Source: Limnohabitans curvus
Lineage (GTDB): Bacteria; Pseudomonadota; Gammaproteobacteria; Burkholderiales; Burkholderiaceae_C
Direction: 5' to 3'
DNA length: 64,000 bases
Assembly: GCF_003063475.1 (NCBI RefSeq)
Contig: NZ_NESP01000001.1
Span: forward strand, 124,001-188,000
Shown here piece by piece: positions 35,445 through 45,408 of this stretch; positions within the stretch are counted from its first letter, which is position 1, and each line of letters begins with the position of its first letter. The translations under genes were made by a program, and so were the position numbers. The notes under the pieces are model-generated. The model made no database searches, was not told the origin of the DNA, and saw only the letters and a program-made list of their open reading frames with translations.

Positions 35445-38165
35445 GTGCAAAAGCCATCCTCGCCCCCTTCAGCGTCTGTTGCCTCGCCGCGTTTGGTTGA
35501 CGTGGTGAAGGGCCTGGCACATCCCGCCGACAGCGGGCACTTTGATGAGCTGCAAGGCCAGTGCGCGCCGACGGCTTCAGCCACGGCCAAAGCCCTGGCG
35601 CAAGCTGCTCAAGCGCAAAACTTGTCTTCGCCGTGGCGCACATTTTTTGAACAGCTCGGCAACACCGGCCTCGACGACCTAGACCGTCGCACCCAAACCC
35701 TCGCGCGCCAAGTGCGCGACAACGGCATCACCTACAACGTGTACGCCAGCCAAGGCGGCCCACAGCGGCCTTGGGCTTTGGACCTGTTCCCACTCATCGT
35801 CACACCTGAGAGCTGGCAGCACATTGAAGTGGGCGTGAAACAACGCGCACGTTTGCTCGAGCGCATGATGGCCGATGTGTATGGCCCGCAGCAATTGATT
35901 CGCGAAGCCATGATTCCGCCCGCCTTGGTGCAAGGCCACCCCGGCTACTTGCGCGCTATGCATGGCGTGGCACCTGTGGGTGGCACGCATTTGCACATCG
36001 CTGCGTTTGACTTAGCACGCGGCCCCGATGGCCACTGGGCCGTGGTGTCGCAGCGCACGCAAGCGCCTTCGGGCTTGGGTTATTTGCTAGAAAACCGTTT
36101 GCTGATTTCGCGCCAATTTCCGCAAGCGTTTGAGGCCATGAACATTCAGCGCTTGGCGGCCACCTACCGTGTGTGGGTCGAGTCTCTCAAGGCGCACAGC
36201 CCCGAAGGTGCCAATGCCCACGTGGCCTTGCTCACGCCCGGGCCTTACAACGAAACCTATTTTGAACACGCCTACCTCGCCCGCTATTTAGGGCTCACAC
36301 TGGTCGAGGGCCATGACCTAACCGTGCGCGACGAACGCGTGTACCTGCGCACCCTGCGTGGCTTAGAGCCCGTGCATGTGTTGCTCAAGCGCATGGACGA
36401 TGAGTTCTTAGACCCACTTGAATTGCGCGCTGACTCCACCTTGGGCATTCCCGGTTTGCTGCAAGCCGTGCGCGCTGGCAATGTGGTGGTGGCCAACGCA
36501 CCGGGCTCGGCGTTTTTAGAATCGCCCGCTTTGTTGGGCTTCTTGCCGGCTTTGAGCGAAAAGCTGTTGGGCGAAGAACTGCAACTGCCTGCCCTCGACA
36601 CCTGGTGGTGTGGCGAGCGTGCGGCCTTGGCTTCGGTGTTGCCGCAACTCGAACACATGGCCATCAAGCCCACCTACCCGGGCTCAGCCACGCACGGCAC
36701 GTTTGATGCAACCATTCAGTCTGTTTTAGGTCGAACACTCACCCAAGCACAACGTGACGAATGGGTGGGCCGCATCACCCGCCAGCCCGACCGCTACACC
36801 TTGCAGGCCTACTCACCGCTGTCGCAAATGCCCACGTGGAAAAACACCACCGAAGGCGTGGTGCAACGCTCAGTCATGCTGCGTGTGTTTGCCTTGCGCA
36901 ACGGCGCTGGCGATGGCCCAGATGCATGGCGTGTTTTGCCCGGTGGTTTGGCGCGCATTGCCGCACCTGATGCACAAATTGCCTCCATGCAACGCGGTGG
37001 CAGCAGCGCCGATGTGTGGGTGCAAACCCATGCCGACATTGACCGCAGCAGCTTGCTGCCCAAGTACAACGCCACCTCTGGCTTTAAACACCGCGAACGC
37101 ATGGTCACCAGCCGCGCCGCCGAAAACTTGTATTGGCTGGGCCGCTACACCGAGCGCAGCGAAAACATGGTGCGCTTGGTACGCCTGTGCATCGAAGCCT
37201 TGAACGGCGAAGACCCCGCCTCACGCAGCTTGTGGGCATGGCTTCAGTTGCTCACCCAACGCCAAGGCCTCGTGCCTGCAGGTGTGCCATCCGCACACGC
37301 CGCTGCGGGCGAGGACAAAGCCACCAGCACACCCAGCATGGGCGCACGCCGCCGCGTGTTTGAACGCACGCTCATTGCTTGCTTGGACCAAGACGACCAC
37401 AGCACCAGCGTGGGCTACAACTTGCGCGCTTTGCACCAAGCCGCGTCATCGCTGCGCGAGCGCTTGTCACCCGAGCACTGGAACGCCATCGTGCATTGCG
37501 TGGACCAGTTCAGCGCCGATTGCGCACAAGCGGGCTCACCGCGTGCGTTCTCTGCCGTGCAAGCCATGCAGGCCCTCGATGCGGCCAGCTCTGCACTGGC
37601 CGCCATCACCGGCGCGCAAACTGATCGGATGACGCGTGACGACGGCTGGCAACTGCTGAGCATTGGCCGCCACGTCGAACGTTTGGGATTTTTGTCATCC
37701 GCACTCGACTTGGCTGTCGAAGTAGGTGCGTTTGAACACACCGCCGATGACGCTGACAGTGCAGATGAAAACAGCTCGCACTATGCCGCGTTGTTGTCGC
37801 TGTTTGACAGCACCATCACCTTCCAAGCGCAGTACCAACAAAGCCGCGAACTGGCCCCGCTGATTGAGCTACTGGTGCAAGACAACGACAACCCGCGCTC
37901 ACTCGCATGGGTGGCACGCACGCTGCGTGGACGTTTGTCCAAACTGGCCGACACCCCCATGGGCGAGCCCGATGCCTTGGCGCGCTTGGTGCCCGACTTG
38001 AAGCAAACCGATTTAGAACAACTCTGCACGCCGAACGACGTGGGCCACCACCCCAACCTGCGCACTTGCTTGACCGACTGCATGCAAGCCGCATGGCAAG
38101 TATCTGACGCCATCACGGCGCACTATTTCAGCCACACCGACGACGCCGACAGCGTGGGGGCCTGA
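35445..38165 (+). CDS. Fused circularly permuted ATP-grasp and alpha-E protein
   Basis: 906 residues. Residues 1-540 are an ATP-grasp domain of the same family as at 27276 (LALTPGPYNETYFEHAYLARYLG, LKRMDDEFLDPLELRADSTLG), and from about residue 553 an alpha-E domain (MVTSRAAENLYWLGRYTERSENMVRLVRL). GTG at 35445 is the first possible start after an in-frame TGA; the ribosome site is poor. The fusion shows that the two activities act together. It is followed 3 bases later by the transglutaminase gene. Confidence 0.88.
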   Translation: MQKPSSPPSASVASPRLVDVVKGLAHPADSGHFDELQGQCAPTASATAKALAQAAQAQNLSSPWRTFFEQLGNTGLDDLDRRTQTLARQVRDNGITYNVYASQGGPQRPWALDLFPLIVTPESWQHIEVGVKQRARLLERMMADVYGPQQLIREAMIPPALVQGHPGYLRAMHGVAPVGGTHLHIAAFDLARGPDGHWAVVSQRTQAPSGLGYLLENRLLISRQFPQAFEAMNIQRLAATYRVWVESLKAHSPEGANAHVALLTPGPYNETYFEHAYLARYLGLTLVEGHDLTVRDERVYLRTLRGLEPVHVLLKRMDDEFLDPLELRADSTLGIPGLLQAVRAGNVVVANAPGSAFLESPALLGFLPALSEKLLGEELQLPALDTWWCGERAALASVLPQLEHMAIKPTYPGSATHGTFDATIQSVLGRTLTQAQRDEWVGRITRQPDRYTLQAYSPLSQMPTWKNTTEGVVQRSVMLRVFALRNGAGDGPDAWRVLPGGLARIAAPDAQIASMQRGGSSADVWVQTHADIDRSSLLPKYNATSGFKHRERMVTSRAAENLYWLGRYTERSENMVRLVRLCIEALNGEDPASRSLWAWLQLLTQRQGLVPAGVPSAHAAAGEDKATSTPSMGARRRVFERTLIACLDQDDHSTSVGYNLRALHQAASSLRERLSPEHWNAIVHCVDQFSADCAQAGSPRAFSAVQAMQALDAASSALAAITGAQTDRMTRDDGWQLLSIGRHVERLGFLSSALDLAVEVGAFEHTADDADSADENSSHYAALLSLFDSTITFQAQYQQSRELAPLIELLVQDNDNPRSLAWVARTLRGRLSKLADTPMGEPDALARLVPDLKQTDLEQLCTPNDVGHHPNLRTCLTDCMQAAWQVSDAITAHYFSHTDDADSVGA

Positions 38166-38168
38166 GCC

Positions 38169-39233
38169 ATGCTGCTGTACATCACCCACACCACCACCTA
38201 CCACTATGTGCCGCAGGTCAACACCGCGCAGCACATGGCGCATTTGTTGCCGCGCAGCGATGCTGCACAAACGGTGCAACACGCCGAGCTGCACATCACA
38301 CCCACACCAGCAGCCACCAGCACGCATGTGGATGTGTTTGGCAACAACCGCACCTTCTTCTCGCTGCCCGTGGTGCACGACACACTCAGCATCACGGCCA
38401 AGAGCACGGTCGACACCCACTTCATCCCCTACCCACCCGAGCAAGCGCTGACCACGCCAGCTTGGGAAAACGTGCGCGAACACTTTGTGTATCACTCAGG
38501 TGCTGCGTGGGACGCGGCTACCGAATACGTGTTTGCCTCGCCCTATGTGCAGCCACACCCCGACTTTGCCGAATACGCACGTGCCAGCTTCATCCCAGCC
38601 CGCCCCGTGCTGGAGGCAGCGTGCGATTTGATGACGCGCATTCACCAAGAGTTCACCTACGAGACGGCCAGCACCGACATCAACACGCCTGCCCTCGAAG
38701 CCCTCAAAAGCCGCAAAGGTGTGTGCCAAGACTTTGCGCACATCCTCATCGGTTGCTTGCGCACACAAGGTTTGGCGGCACGTTATGTGAGCGGCTATTT
38801 GGTGACCGAAGTGCCAGAAGGCCAAACGCGTTTGATTGGCAGCGACGCCTCACACGCCTGGGTATCGGTCTATGTGCCAGACGTATTGGACGATGCCGCT
38901 GAAACCGCCAAGACCGGTGCACTTGCCACCCACGGCCAATGGTTTGACCTTGACCCCACCAACAACCGCTGGGGCTTAAGCTCACCCGGTATCGACTACG
39001 TGACCTTGGCCATTGGCCGCGACTACGCGGATGTATCGCCTGTGCGCGGCGTGATTCATGGTGGGGCTAGCCACACCCTGGAAGTGGCCGTGACTGTGCA
39101 GCCGGCTTCTGAGTTGATGGTGACATCTGGACAAACGCAATCGCAATCTCAGTTGCAATCACAAGGGCAAACGCAGACGCAGTCCCAAGGGGCATCGCAA
39201 GGCCAATCACAAAGCCAAAGCGAAGCACGCTGA
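38169..39233 (+). CDS. Transglutaminase-like protein with a Gln/Ser-rich tail
   Basis: 354 residues. Bacterial transglutaminase-like N-terminal domain (LYITHTTTYHYVPQVNTAQHMAHLLPR), then a core with catalytic Cys in SRKGVCQDFAHIL, His in ASHAWVSVYV and Asp in WFDLDPTNN. The last 30 or so residues are Ser/Gln/Thr repeats (TQSQSQLQSQGQTQTQSQ and further) without known structure. It is 3 bases after the ATP-grasp/alpha-E gene: operon. No signal peptide, so likely cytoplasmic. Confidence 0.9.
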   Translation: MLLYITHTTTYHYVPQVNTAQHMAHLLPRSDAAQTVQHAELHITPTPAATSTHVDVFGNNRTFFSLPVVHDTLSITAKSTVDTHFIPYPPEQALTTPAWENVREHFVYHSGAAWDAATEYVFASPYVQPHPDFAEYARASFIPARPVLEAACDLMTRIHQEFTYETASTDINTPALEALKSRKGVCQDFAHILIGCLRTQGLAARYVSGYLVTEVPEGQTRLIGSDASHAWVSVYVPDVLDDAAETAKTGALATHGQWFDLDPTNNRWGLSSPGIDYVTLAIGRDYADVSPVRGVIHGGASHTLEVAVTVQPASELMVTSGQTQSQSQLQSQGQTQTQSQGASQGQSQSQSEAR

Positions 39234-39291
39234 CCTCAGTCACGCGCTGTGAGCGCTCTTAAAATCACTGGATTCAAACAAGGAATCCAAC

Positions 39292-39747
39292 ATGAGCGTT
39301 TACGACAAACTCCAAGCCCTGAACATCACCCTGCCCCCCGTGGCTGTGCCCGCTGCGGCCTATGTGCCATTTGTGCAAACAGGCAACTTGGTGTTTTTGA
39401 GCGGCCACATCGCCAAACAAGACGGCAAAGTGTGGACCGGCCAACTGGGCAAGACCATGCAAACCGCTGAAGGCGCACAAGCCGCACGCGCAGTGGCAGT
39501 GGATTTGTTGGGCACGCTCCACGCCGCGGTGGGTGACCTGAACAAAGTCAAGCGCATCGTCAAAGTGATGAGCTTGGTCAACTCCAGCCCCGACTACACC
39601 GAGCACCACTTGGTCACCAACGGTTGCAGCGAACTCATTGGCCAAGTGTTTGGCGACAAGGGCGCGCACGCACGCAGCGCATTTGGCGTGGCGCAATTGC
39701 CTTTGGGTGCTTGCGTGGAAATTGAGTTGATTGCTGAGCTCGCCTAA
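39292..39747 (+). CDS. RidA/YjgF/YER057c/UK114 family protein
   Basis: 151 residues. Landmarks: YVPFVQTGNLVFLSGHIAKQDGK and ARSAFGVAQLPLGACVEIELIAEL; the conserved Arg of the active site is present in HARSAFGV. RidA proteins hydrolyse reactive enamine/imine intermediates from PLP enzymes. This longer subtype differs from RidA itself. AAGGA lies before the ATG. It follows the transglutaminase gene by 58 bases on the same strand. Confidence 0.92.
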   Translation: MSVYDKLQALNITLPPVAVPAAAYVPFVQTGNLVFLSGHIAKQDGKVWTGQLGKTMQTAEGAQAARAVAVDLLGTLHAAVGDLNKVKRIVKVMSLVNSSPDYTEHHLVTNGCSELIGQVFGDKGAHARSAFGVAQLPLGACVEIELIAELA

Positions 39748-39768
39748 GCGGAAGATTTAGGAACGGCG

Positions 39769-41121
39769 TTACTCGTCAAAGTCCCAGATTTGATGCAGAT
39801 CTAGACGAATCAACGCCAGCAACTCCACCACCTCTAGCTGCATGCGTTCAGCGGCATTGAGGTTGTCGCTGGCCATTCGTGCAATCAGTAACACATCCGA
39901 CAAACTGCCCTCACCCAAGGTGTAGGCCTTGACCGATTTTTCTGCGGCCAAGGCTTGGCGTTGGGCGGCAGATTTCAAGTTGTCAGCAGCTGTGCGTTTG
40001 TGCTGAAACTGAATCCACATGCTGTCAAACATGGCGCCCAGTTGTTGCTCGGCCAGACGCACGTTGTCGCTGGCCGTTTGCGCATCGGCCACCAGCGCCG
40101 TCGCATGATGAAAGCGAGAGGCACTGGGGAATGGCATCGAGAACATCACCCCCGAAATGGTTTCAGCCCCTGCCCGCTCGCGCCCGCTGAACACACCCAA
40201 TGTGGGGTCAGGCAATCGGTCACGCGAGGCACGGTCAGCGGCGAGGCGCAAGCGTTGCGCGTCCACACGCATCATGTTGAGCTCGTGGTTTTTGTCTAAA
40301 AACTCTTGACGCATGGCGGCCATGGTTTCAGTCAGGGCAGGCAAGCTGGTCGATGCGTCTAATCGCAAAGAAGCAGGCATGTGTGTGGGCAACACCATGC
40401 CCGCATAGCGACGCGTGAAAGCCGAAGCACTAGAGGCCAACTGCGCATCGGCCACCGAACGTGCGGCGGTGATGCGCTCCAACTCGGCATTGGCCAGCTC
40501 GGCGTCGAGCTGGGAAATTTCACCTTGCTTGAGTTGGCTTTGCGTGAGGCGCTGCATCTTGGCGGCCAAGTCAAAGGTGGTCATTGCATTTTTTTGATCG
40601 GCCAATGCGCGCAAATAAGCAAACCAAAAACGCATCAACTCGCGCGCGCCTTCGTGCATGGCATCGGCGTATTCGATGTCGGCAAAGGCTTGGGTTTGTG
40701 TGGCGAGGTCGGCGTCCATGCCGCGCTTGCCCCAAAAGCGCACGGGGCGCTCGATGCTCACCATTGACTCGTGCAGCTGTGTCCCTGCAGCCACATCACG
40801 GCGGCGTTGCGAAGTGCTGCGCAAGGTGAACTCGGCGGTGCCTGAGTCAATGCCTTTGGCGCGTGCTGTGCCTGCTTCTTTTTTAGAGCGAGCGGCTTGC
40901 ATCAAGGGGCTGCTGAGCAAGGCGTCTTTCACCGCAGCTTCAGCGGGGAGATAAGGCAAGAGCGGTGATGTCACCGTCGAGGCTGAAGCTGATGAAGCAG
41001 CAGAAGATGCTGCTGTTGTTGCAGAAACAGCAGGCTGCTGCGCCTGCGCTGCCCCAAGCGTCAAAACACAAGTGCAAGCCACAGCAAAGGCCACGACATC
41101 AGATGTCACAAAACGTTTCAT
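39769..41121 (-). CDS. TolC-family outer-membrane efflux protein
   Basis: 450 residues. Signal peptide (MKRFVTSDVVAFAVACTCVLTLGAAQAQ), a Ser/Ala-rich stretch and then two repeats of long helices with beta strands as in TolC/CzcC (ERPVRFWGKRGMDADL, SQLKQGEISQLDAELANAELER, KAYTLGEGSLSDVLLIARM). It forms the outer-membrane duct of the tripartite pump. The ATG at 41121 overlaps the stop of the RND pump gene (ATGA). Order adaptor-pump-channel on the minus strand matches CzcB-A-C order. Confidence 0.9.
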   Translation of the reverse strand: MKRFVTSDVVAFAVACTCVLTLGAAQAQQPAVSATTAASSAASSASASTVTSPLLPYLPAEAAVKDALLSSPLMQAARSKKEAGTARAKGIDSGTAEFTLRSTSQRRRDVAAGTQLHESMVSIERPVRFWGKRGMDADLATQTQAFADIEYADAMHEGARELMRFWFAYLRALADQKNAMTTFDLAAKMQRLTQSQLKQGEISQLDAELANAELERITAARSVADAQLASSASAFTRRYAGMVLPTHMPASLRLDASTSLPALTETMAAMRQEFLDKNHELNMMRVDAQRLRLAADRASRDRLPDPTLGVFSGRERAGAETISGVMFSMPFPSASRFHHATALVADAQTASDNVRLAEQQLGAMFDSMWIQFQHKRTAADNLKSAAQRQALAAEKSVKAYTLGEGSLSDVLLIARMASDNLNAAERMQLEVVELLALIRLDLHQIWDFDE

Positions 41122-44100
41122 GATTTTCTCCAAGGCAAGAAGCGCGTGAGCGCATGCCACGGCACGCTCTCTAGCCCACCAAAGCGTTCAAATAATTTGG
41201 GCAACAACAGCAAGGTCAGCAAGGTGGAGCTGAGCAAACCGCCCGTCACCACAATGGCCAAGGGCCGTTGAATTTCTGACCCAGGCCCAGTGGCAAACAA
41301 CAGCGGAATCATGCCCAACGCAGTAATGACCGCTGTCATCAACACAGGGCGCAAACGGCGCTCGGTGCCTAGGCGTACCACCACATCAATCGCCTCGCCA
41401 TCGAGCAAACGTTCGTTGAAGTGCGTGACCATCACCACACCATTGAGCACGGCAATGCCCAACAACGCGATGAAGCCCACCGATGCAGGCACGGACAAAT
41501 ACTCGCCCGAGACCGCGAGTGCGACCACACCGCCCACCAACGCAAACGGGATATTCAAAAAGATGATGCCGGCTTGAATGGCCGAACCAAAGGTGAACAC
41601 CAAGATGGTGAAGATGAGCACCATGGCCGCAGGAATGACCAAACCCAAACGCGCCGCCGCACGTTGCTGATTTTCAAACTGGCCGCCCCACACAATGCGC
41701 ACATCGCTGGGTAGCTTCAAAGCGGCCACTGCCTTTTGGGCATCGCCCACAAAGCCCGTCAAATCGCGACCATCCACCGACACCTGAATACTGGTGAAGC
41801 GCGCGCTTTGCTCGTGGTCCACACGAATGGGGCCATCGACCAAGCGGATGTCAGCCAAGGCACTCGCGGCCCACACGCGACCATCGGGTGCGGCGAGCTG
41901 CAAGTTTTTAAACGCTTCGGGGCTTTGGCGCGTGGCCTCGTTGCCGCGCAAGGTGAGCGGCATGCGCACACCGTCTTGCAGCACGTAGCCAAGCGACTCG
42001 CCTTCCACTTGGTTTTTGAACGCTTGCTGCAAGGCCTCCACACTGAACCCGGCTTGGCCCATGGTCGTGCGGTTCAAATTGACCGATACGTATTGCAAGC
42101 CTTCGGCCTTGGGCGCAATCACCTCGGCTGCGCCAGGGATGGTGCGCACGGCATCGGCAATTTGATGGGCAGCGTCGTTCAAGCTGCCGAGGTCTGTGCC
42201 AAAAATTTTGATGGCCACATCGCCGCGTGTGCCGGTGAGCATTTCAGACACGCGCATTTCAATGGGTTGCGTGAAGCCGTAGACCAAGCCCGGAAAACCA
42301 TCCAGCACCACACGCAGCGCATCGACGATGTCGTCTTTGTTGCCGCGCCATTCGCTTTTGGGTTTGAGCACCAAGAAGGTGTCGGTCTCGTTCAGGCCCA
42401 TCGGGTCCAGACCTAATTCATCTGAGCCAGCACGGGCGACGATGGATTTGACCTCGGGCACATTTTCCAAAATGGCTTGCTGCACGCGGGTGTCAATCTC
42501 TAGCGAAGCCTCCAGAGAAATCGAAGGCAGCTTTTGCAACTGCACCAAGATGTCGCCTTCGTCCAAAGTAGGCATGAAGGTTTTGCCAATGAAGCTGTAC
42601 AGCACGGCGGCCACGACCAACGAGGCAAGAGACACGCCATACAACCACTGCGGCTTGGCCCACACACGTTCACGCAAACGCAAATACGCAGCATGGATTT
42701 TTTGCATCACCACCGGCTCGTGCGCGCCCTCTTCTTTCAGCACCATCGAGGCCAAGGCCGGAATCACACTGAAGGCCAACAGCAGCGAAGACGCCAAGGC
42801 CATGATGATGGTCACCGCCACAGGCGCAAACAGCTTGCCCTCCAAGCCTTCAAGGCTGAGCAATGGCAAGAACACCACGCAAATAATCAGCACGCCAGAC
42901 GCCACGGGTTTGACCACCTGACGCACCGCGCTCAGCAAAATTTCGGTCTTCGACAGGGCGTGACCCTTTGGGTGCGAGGCAAACGCGGTTTCGATGTTTT
43001 CCACCACCACCACCGCTGCGTCCACCAACATGCCCAGCGCAATGGCCAAGCCGCCCAAGCTCATCAAGTTGGCGGTCAAACCAAACATGCGCATGAGCAT
43101 GAAGGTGCTCAGCAATGACAAGGGCAATGCCACAGCCACCACCACCGCAGCACGCATGCCGCCCAAGAACACATACAAGGTGATGCACACCAAGACAGCC
43201 GCTTCAATCAAAGCGCGAATCACCGTGTCTGCGGCTCGCGTGACCAACTCACCTCGGTTGTAAAAAGTTTTCACCGTCATGCCTTTGGGCAAGCGCGGCG
43301 CCATCTCGGCCAACTTGGCATCGACCGCATTCACCAACTGGCGGGCATTCACACCGCGCATGCCCAACACCAAGCCTTCGACCGCTTCGCCTTGGCCATC
43401 GTGCGTGACTGCGCCGTAGCGTGTGAGTGCACCGTGCGTGACGGTGGCCACATCGTCAAGCTGCACCTTCGTGTTGCGCGTGGTGGCCAAACGCACAGCA
43501 CGTAAATCGTCCAGCGTTTTGACCGCGCCTTCTACGCGCACCACCAAGGCCTCTTCGCCAGCCGTCAAGCGGCCTGCGCCATCGTTGCTGTTGTTGGCGA
43601 GCAAGGCTTGTCGCAAGTCGGTCATGCTCACACCCATGGCCGCCATCTTGGCGGTGTTGGGAATGACCTCAAAGGTTTGCACTTCACCACCGAGCGAGTT
43701 GACTTCGGCCACACCGGGGATGGTGCGCAGCTCGGGGCGAATCACCCAGTCGAGCACGCGGCGTTTTTCAGCCAAGCCGAAGTCACCTTCAAGTGTGAAC
43801 ATGTACACCTCGCTCAGCGGCGTGGTGATGGGGGCCAAGCCACCGCTCACGCTGGCGGGCAAATCGCGCATGACCGAGCCCAAACGCTCAGAAACTTGTT
43901 GGCGCGCCCAATACAAATCCACACCTTCGTCAAAGTCGATGGTGATGTCGGCAATGCCGTACTTGGAAATGGAACGCACGATGCGTTTGTTGGGAATGCT
44001 CAGCAGCTCTTGCTCGATGGGCTTGACCACGCGCTGCTCGACCTCTTCGGGCGTCATGCCCGGAATTTTGAGAATGACCTTGGCCTGCGTGGGCGAGATA

Positions 44101-44222
44101 TCGGGAAAGGCGTCAATCGGCAAATTGAGCCAGGCGTATGTGCCTGCGATGAACAGCACGCCAGCACACGCCAGCGTGAGGCTGCGAAAACGCAGACTCA
44201 GACGGATGAGGTGTTCAAACAT
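41118..44222 (-). CDS. Heavy-metal efflux RND pump (CusA/CzcA family)
   Basis: 1034 residues with the two halves of an RND trimer pump. HME signatures: FPDISPTQAKVILKIPGMTPEEVEQ, DFDEGVDLYWARQQVSERLG, and the TM4 proton-relay region GMLVDAAVVVVEN, which keeps the Asp of CusA-type pumps but not the extra acidic residue of CzcA. The periplasmic motif FMPTLDEGDILVQLQKLPSIS lacks the Met of CusA. The ion (Cu/Ag or Zn/Co/Cd) therefore cannot be assigned. Coupled to both neighbours by overlaps. Confidence 0.92.
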   Translation of the reverse strand: MFEHLIRLSLRFRSLTLACAGVLFIAGTYAWLNLPIDAFPDISPTQAKVILKIPGMTPEEVEQRVVKPIEQELLSIPNKRIVRSISKYGIADITIDFDEGVDLYWARQQVSERLGSVMRDLPASVSGGLAPITTPLSEVYMFTLEGDFGLAEKRRVLDWVIRPELRTIPGVAEVNSLGGEVQTFEVIPNTAKMAAMGVSMTDLRQALLANNSNDGAGRLTAGEEALVVRVEGAVKTLDDLRAVRLATTRNTKVQLDDVATVTHGALTRYGAVTHDGQGEAVEGLVLGMRGVNARQLVNAVDAKLAEMAPRLPKGMTVKTFYNRGELVTRAADTVIRALIEAAVLVCITLYVFLGGMRAAVVVAVALPLSLLSTFMLMRMFGLTANLMSLGGLAIALGMLVDAAVVVVENIETAFASHPKGHALSKTEILLSAVRQVVKPVASGVLIICVVFLPLLSLEGLEGKLFAPVAVTIIMALASSLLLAFSVIPALASMVLKEEGAHEPVVMQKIHAAYLRLRERVWAKPQWLYGVSLASLVVAAVLYSFIGKTFMPTLDEGDILVQLQKLPSISLEASLEIDTRVQQAILENVPEVKSIVARAGSDELGLDPMGLNETDTFLVLKPKSEWRGNKDDIVDALRVVLDGFPGLVYGFTQPIEMRVSEMLTGTRGDVAIKIFGTDLGSLNDAAHQIADAVRTIPGAAEVIAPKAEGLQYVSVNLNRTTMGQAGFSVEALQQAFKNQVEGESLGYVLQDGVRMPLTLRGNEATRQSPEAFKNLQLAAPDGRVWAASALADIRLVDGPIRVDHEQSARFTSIQVSVDGRDLTGFVGDAQKAVAALKLPSDVRIVWGGQFENQQRAAARLGLVIPAAMVLIFTILVFTFGSAIQAGIIFLNIPFALVGGVVALAVSGEYLSVPASVGFIALLGIAVLNGVVMVTHFNERLLDGEAIDVVVRLGTERRLRPVLMTAVITALGMIPLLFATGPGSEIQRPLAIVVTGGLLSSTLLTLLLLPKLFERFGGLESVPWHALTRFLPWRKS

Positions 44223-45346
44223 CACTCGTCCTTTTGCAACAAGGCACGCAGAGAGGCAATGCCTGTGACCGCCACTTTGCTGCCCGCAGGCAAGGCGGCC
44301 TCCACCAACGACAAGTCATCGGTGGAAGAAATCACGTTCACCGTTTGCGCTTCAAAGCCTTTGTCATTCGCCACAAACAACCAAGGCTTGCCACGCCATT
44401 GCGTGACGGCACGTGCAGGCACCAGCCATTGCGTATCGGGCTTGGCGAAGCCGGCTTTGCCTTTGGCATGCACGGTGACCGACACCAACTCACCCGCTTG
44501 CAAGCTGCCACGACTCGTCACTGTGGCGCGTGCGCGGGCCAACTGACTGGCATCCACCGCGCGGCTCACACCAATAATTTTGGCTTTGGCATTGCGCGAA
44601 GCAATGCTCACCTCGTCGCCCACTTGCAGCTGCGCGGCTTTGTCGGACGAGAGCTGCACGTCGAGCTGCAACTGCGAGCTATCCGCGAGTTTGAACAACA
44701 TTGCGCCCGCCTCCACACGTTGGCCCACGGCGACAAAGGCCTCGGATACCGTGCCCGACAACGGCGCTTTGAGCGTGCCCGTGGCGTAACCGGTGTTGGC
44801 ATCAAAGCGCATGCCTGCGGCTGTCAACTCGGCCTCACGCGCATGCAACTGCGCTTGCGCCGCTTCTTGTTTGGAGCGGCTCAACTGCAAACGCACGGCA
44901 GGGATGATGCCTTCGTCAAACATGGCTTGGTCGCGCTGCGCAGCAGCTGAGGCATTTTTGTAATCCAACGAGGCTTCATTCAACAAGCGACGTGCGTCCC
45001 CCAACATGGGGCTGGTGAAATGCGCCAAGGCAGCACCGGCTTTGACCGTGTCACCCACACCCACCAACAAACGAGACACTTGACCGGCATACGGCGCAGA
45101 CACCGTGAATTCTTTGCCTGGCGGCATGACCACCGTGGCGCTGGCCAGCAACTGCCCGCCTGTAGACGCCTGCACCGTTGCCACTTGCACACCGAGGCTG
45201 GCTTGTTGCTTGGCGTTCAGAGACAACAACAAAGGCGAACTGGCCGTAGATTGAGCCGGTGCAACCTGCGCCAACGCACCCAACACCCATGCAGACAGCG
45301 CCCACACAAAAGCACCACGAACAAAAAACTTGAAAAAAGTGAACAT
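44222..45346 (-). CDS. RND heavy-metal efflux periplasmic adaptor
   Basis: 374 residues. N-terminal signal/anchor (FFVRGAFVWALSAWVLGALAQ), barrel-sandwich halves VSAPYAGQVSRLLVGVGDTVKAGA and TLKAPLSGTVSEAFVAVGQRVEAG, a coiled-coil hairpin and beta-barrel (VGDEVSIASRN). CzcB/CusB-type role. There is no His-rich N-terminal extension. GGAG precedes the ATG at 45346. First gene of the adaptor-pump-channel operon. Confidence 0.92.
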   Translation of the reverse strand: MFTFFKFFVRGAFVWALSAWVLGALAQVAPAQSTASSPLLLSLNAKQQASLGVQVATVQASTGGQLLASATVVMPPGKEFTVSAPYAGQVSRLLVGVGDTVKAGAALAHFTSPMLGDARRLLNEASLDYKNASAAAQRDQAMFDEGIIPAVRLQLSRSKQEAAQAQLHAREAELTAAGMRFDANTGYATGTLKAPLSGTVSEAFVAVGQRVEAGAMLFKLADSSQLQLDVQLSSDKAAQLQVGDEVSIASRNAKAKIIGVSRAVDASQLARARATVTSRGSLQAGELVSVTVHAKGKAGFAKPDTQWLVPARAVTQWRGKPWLFVANDKGFEAQTVNVISSTDDLSLVEAALPAGSKVAVTGIASLRALLQKDE

Positions 45347-45408
45347 CACCAACTCCACACATCACTGACCGATAGACGATGCACATAGCCGTGCACACGC
45401 GTTAAATA

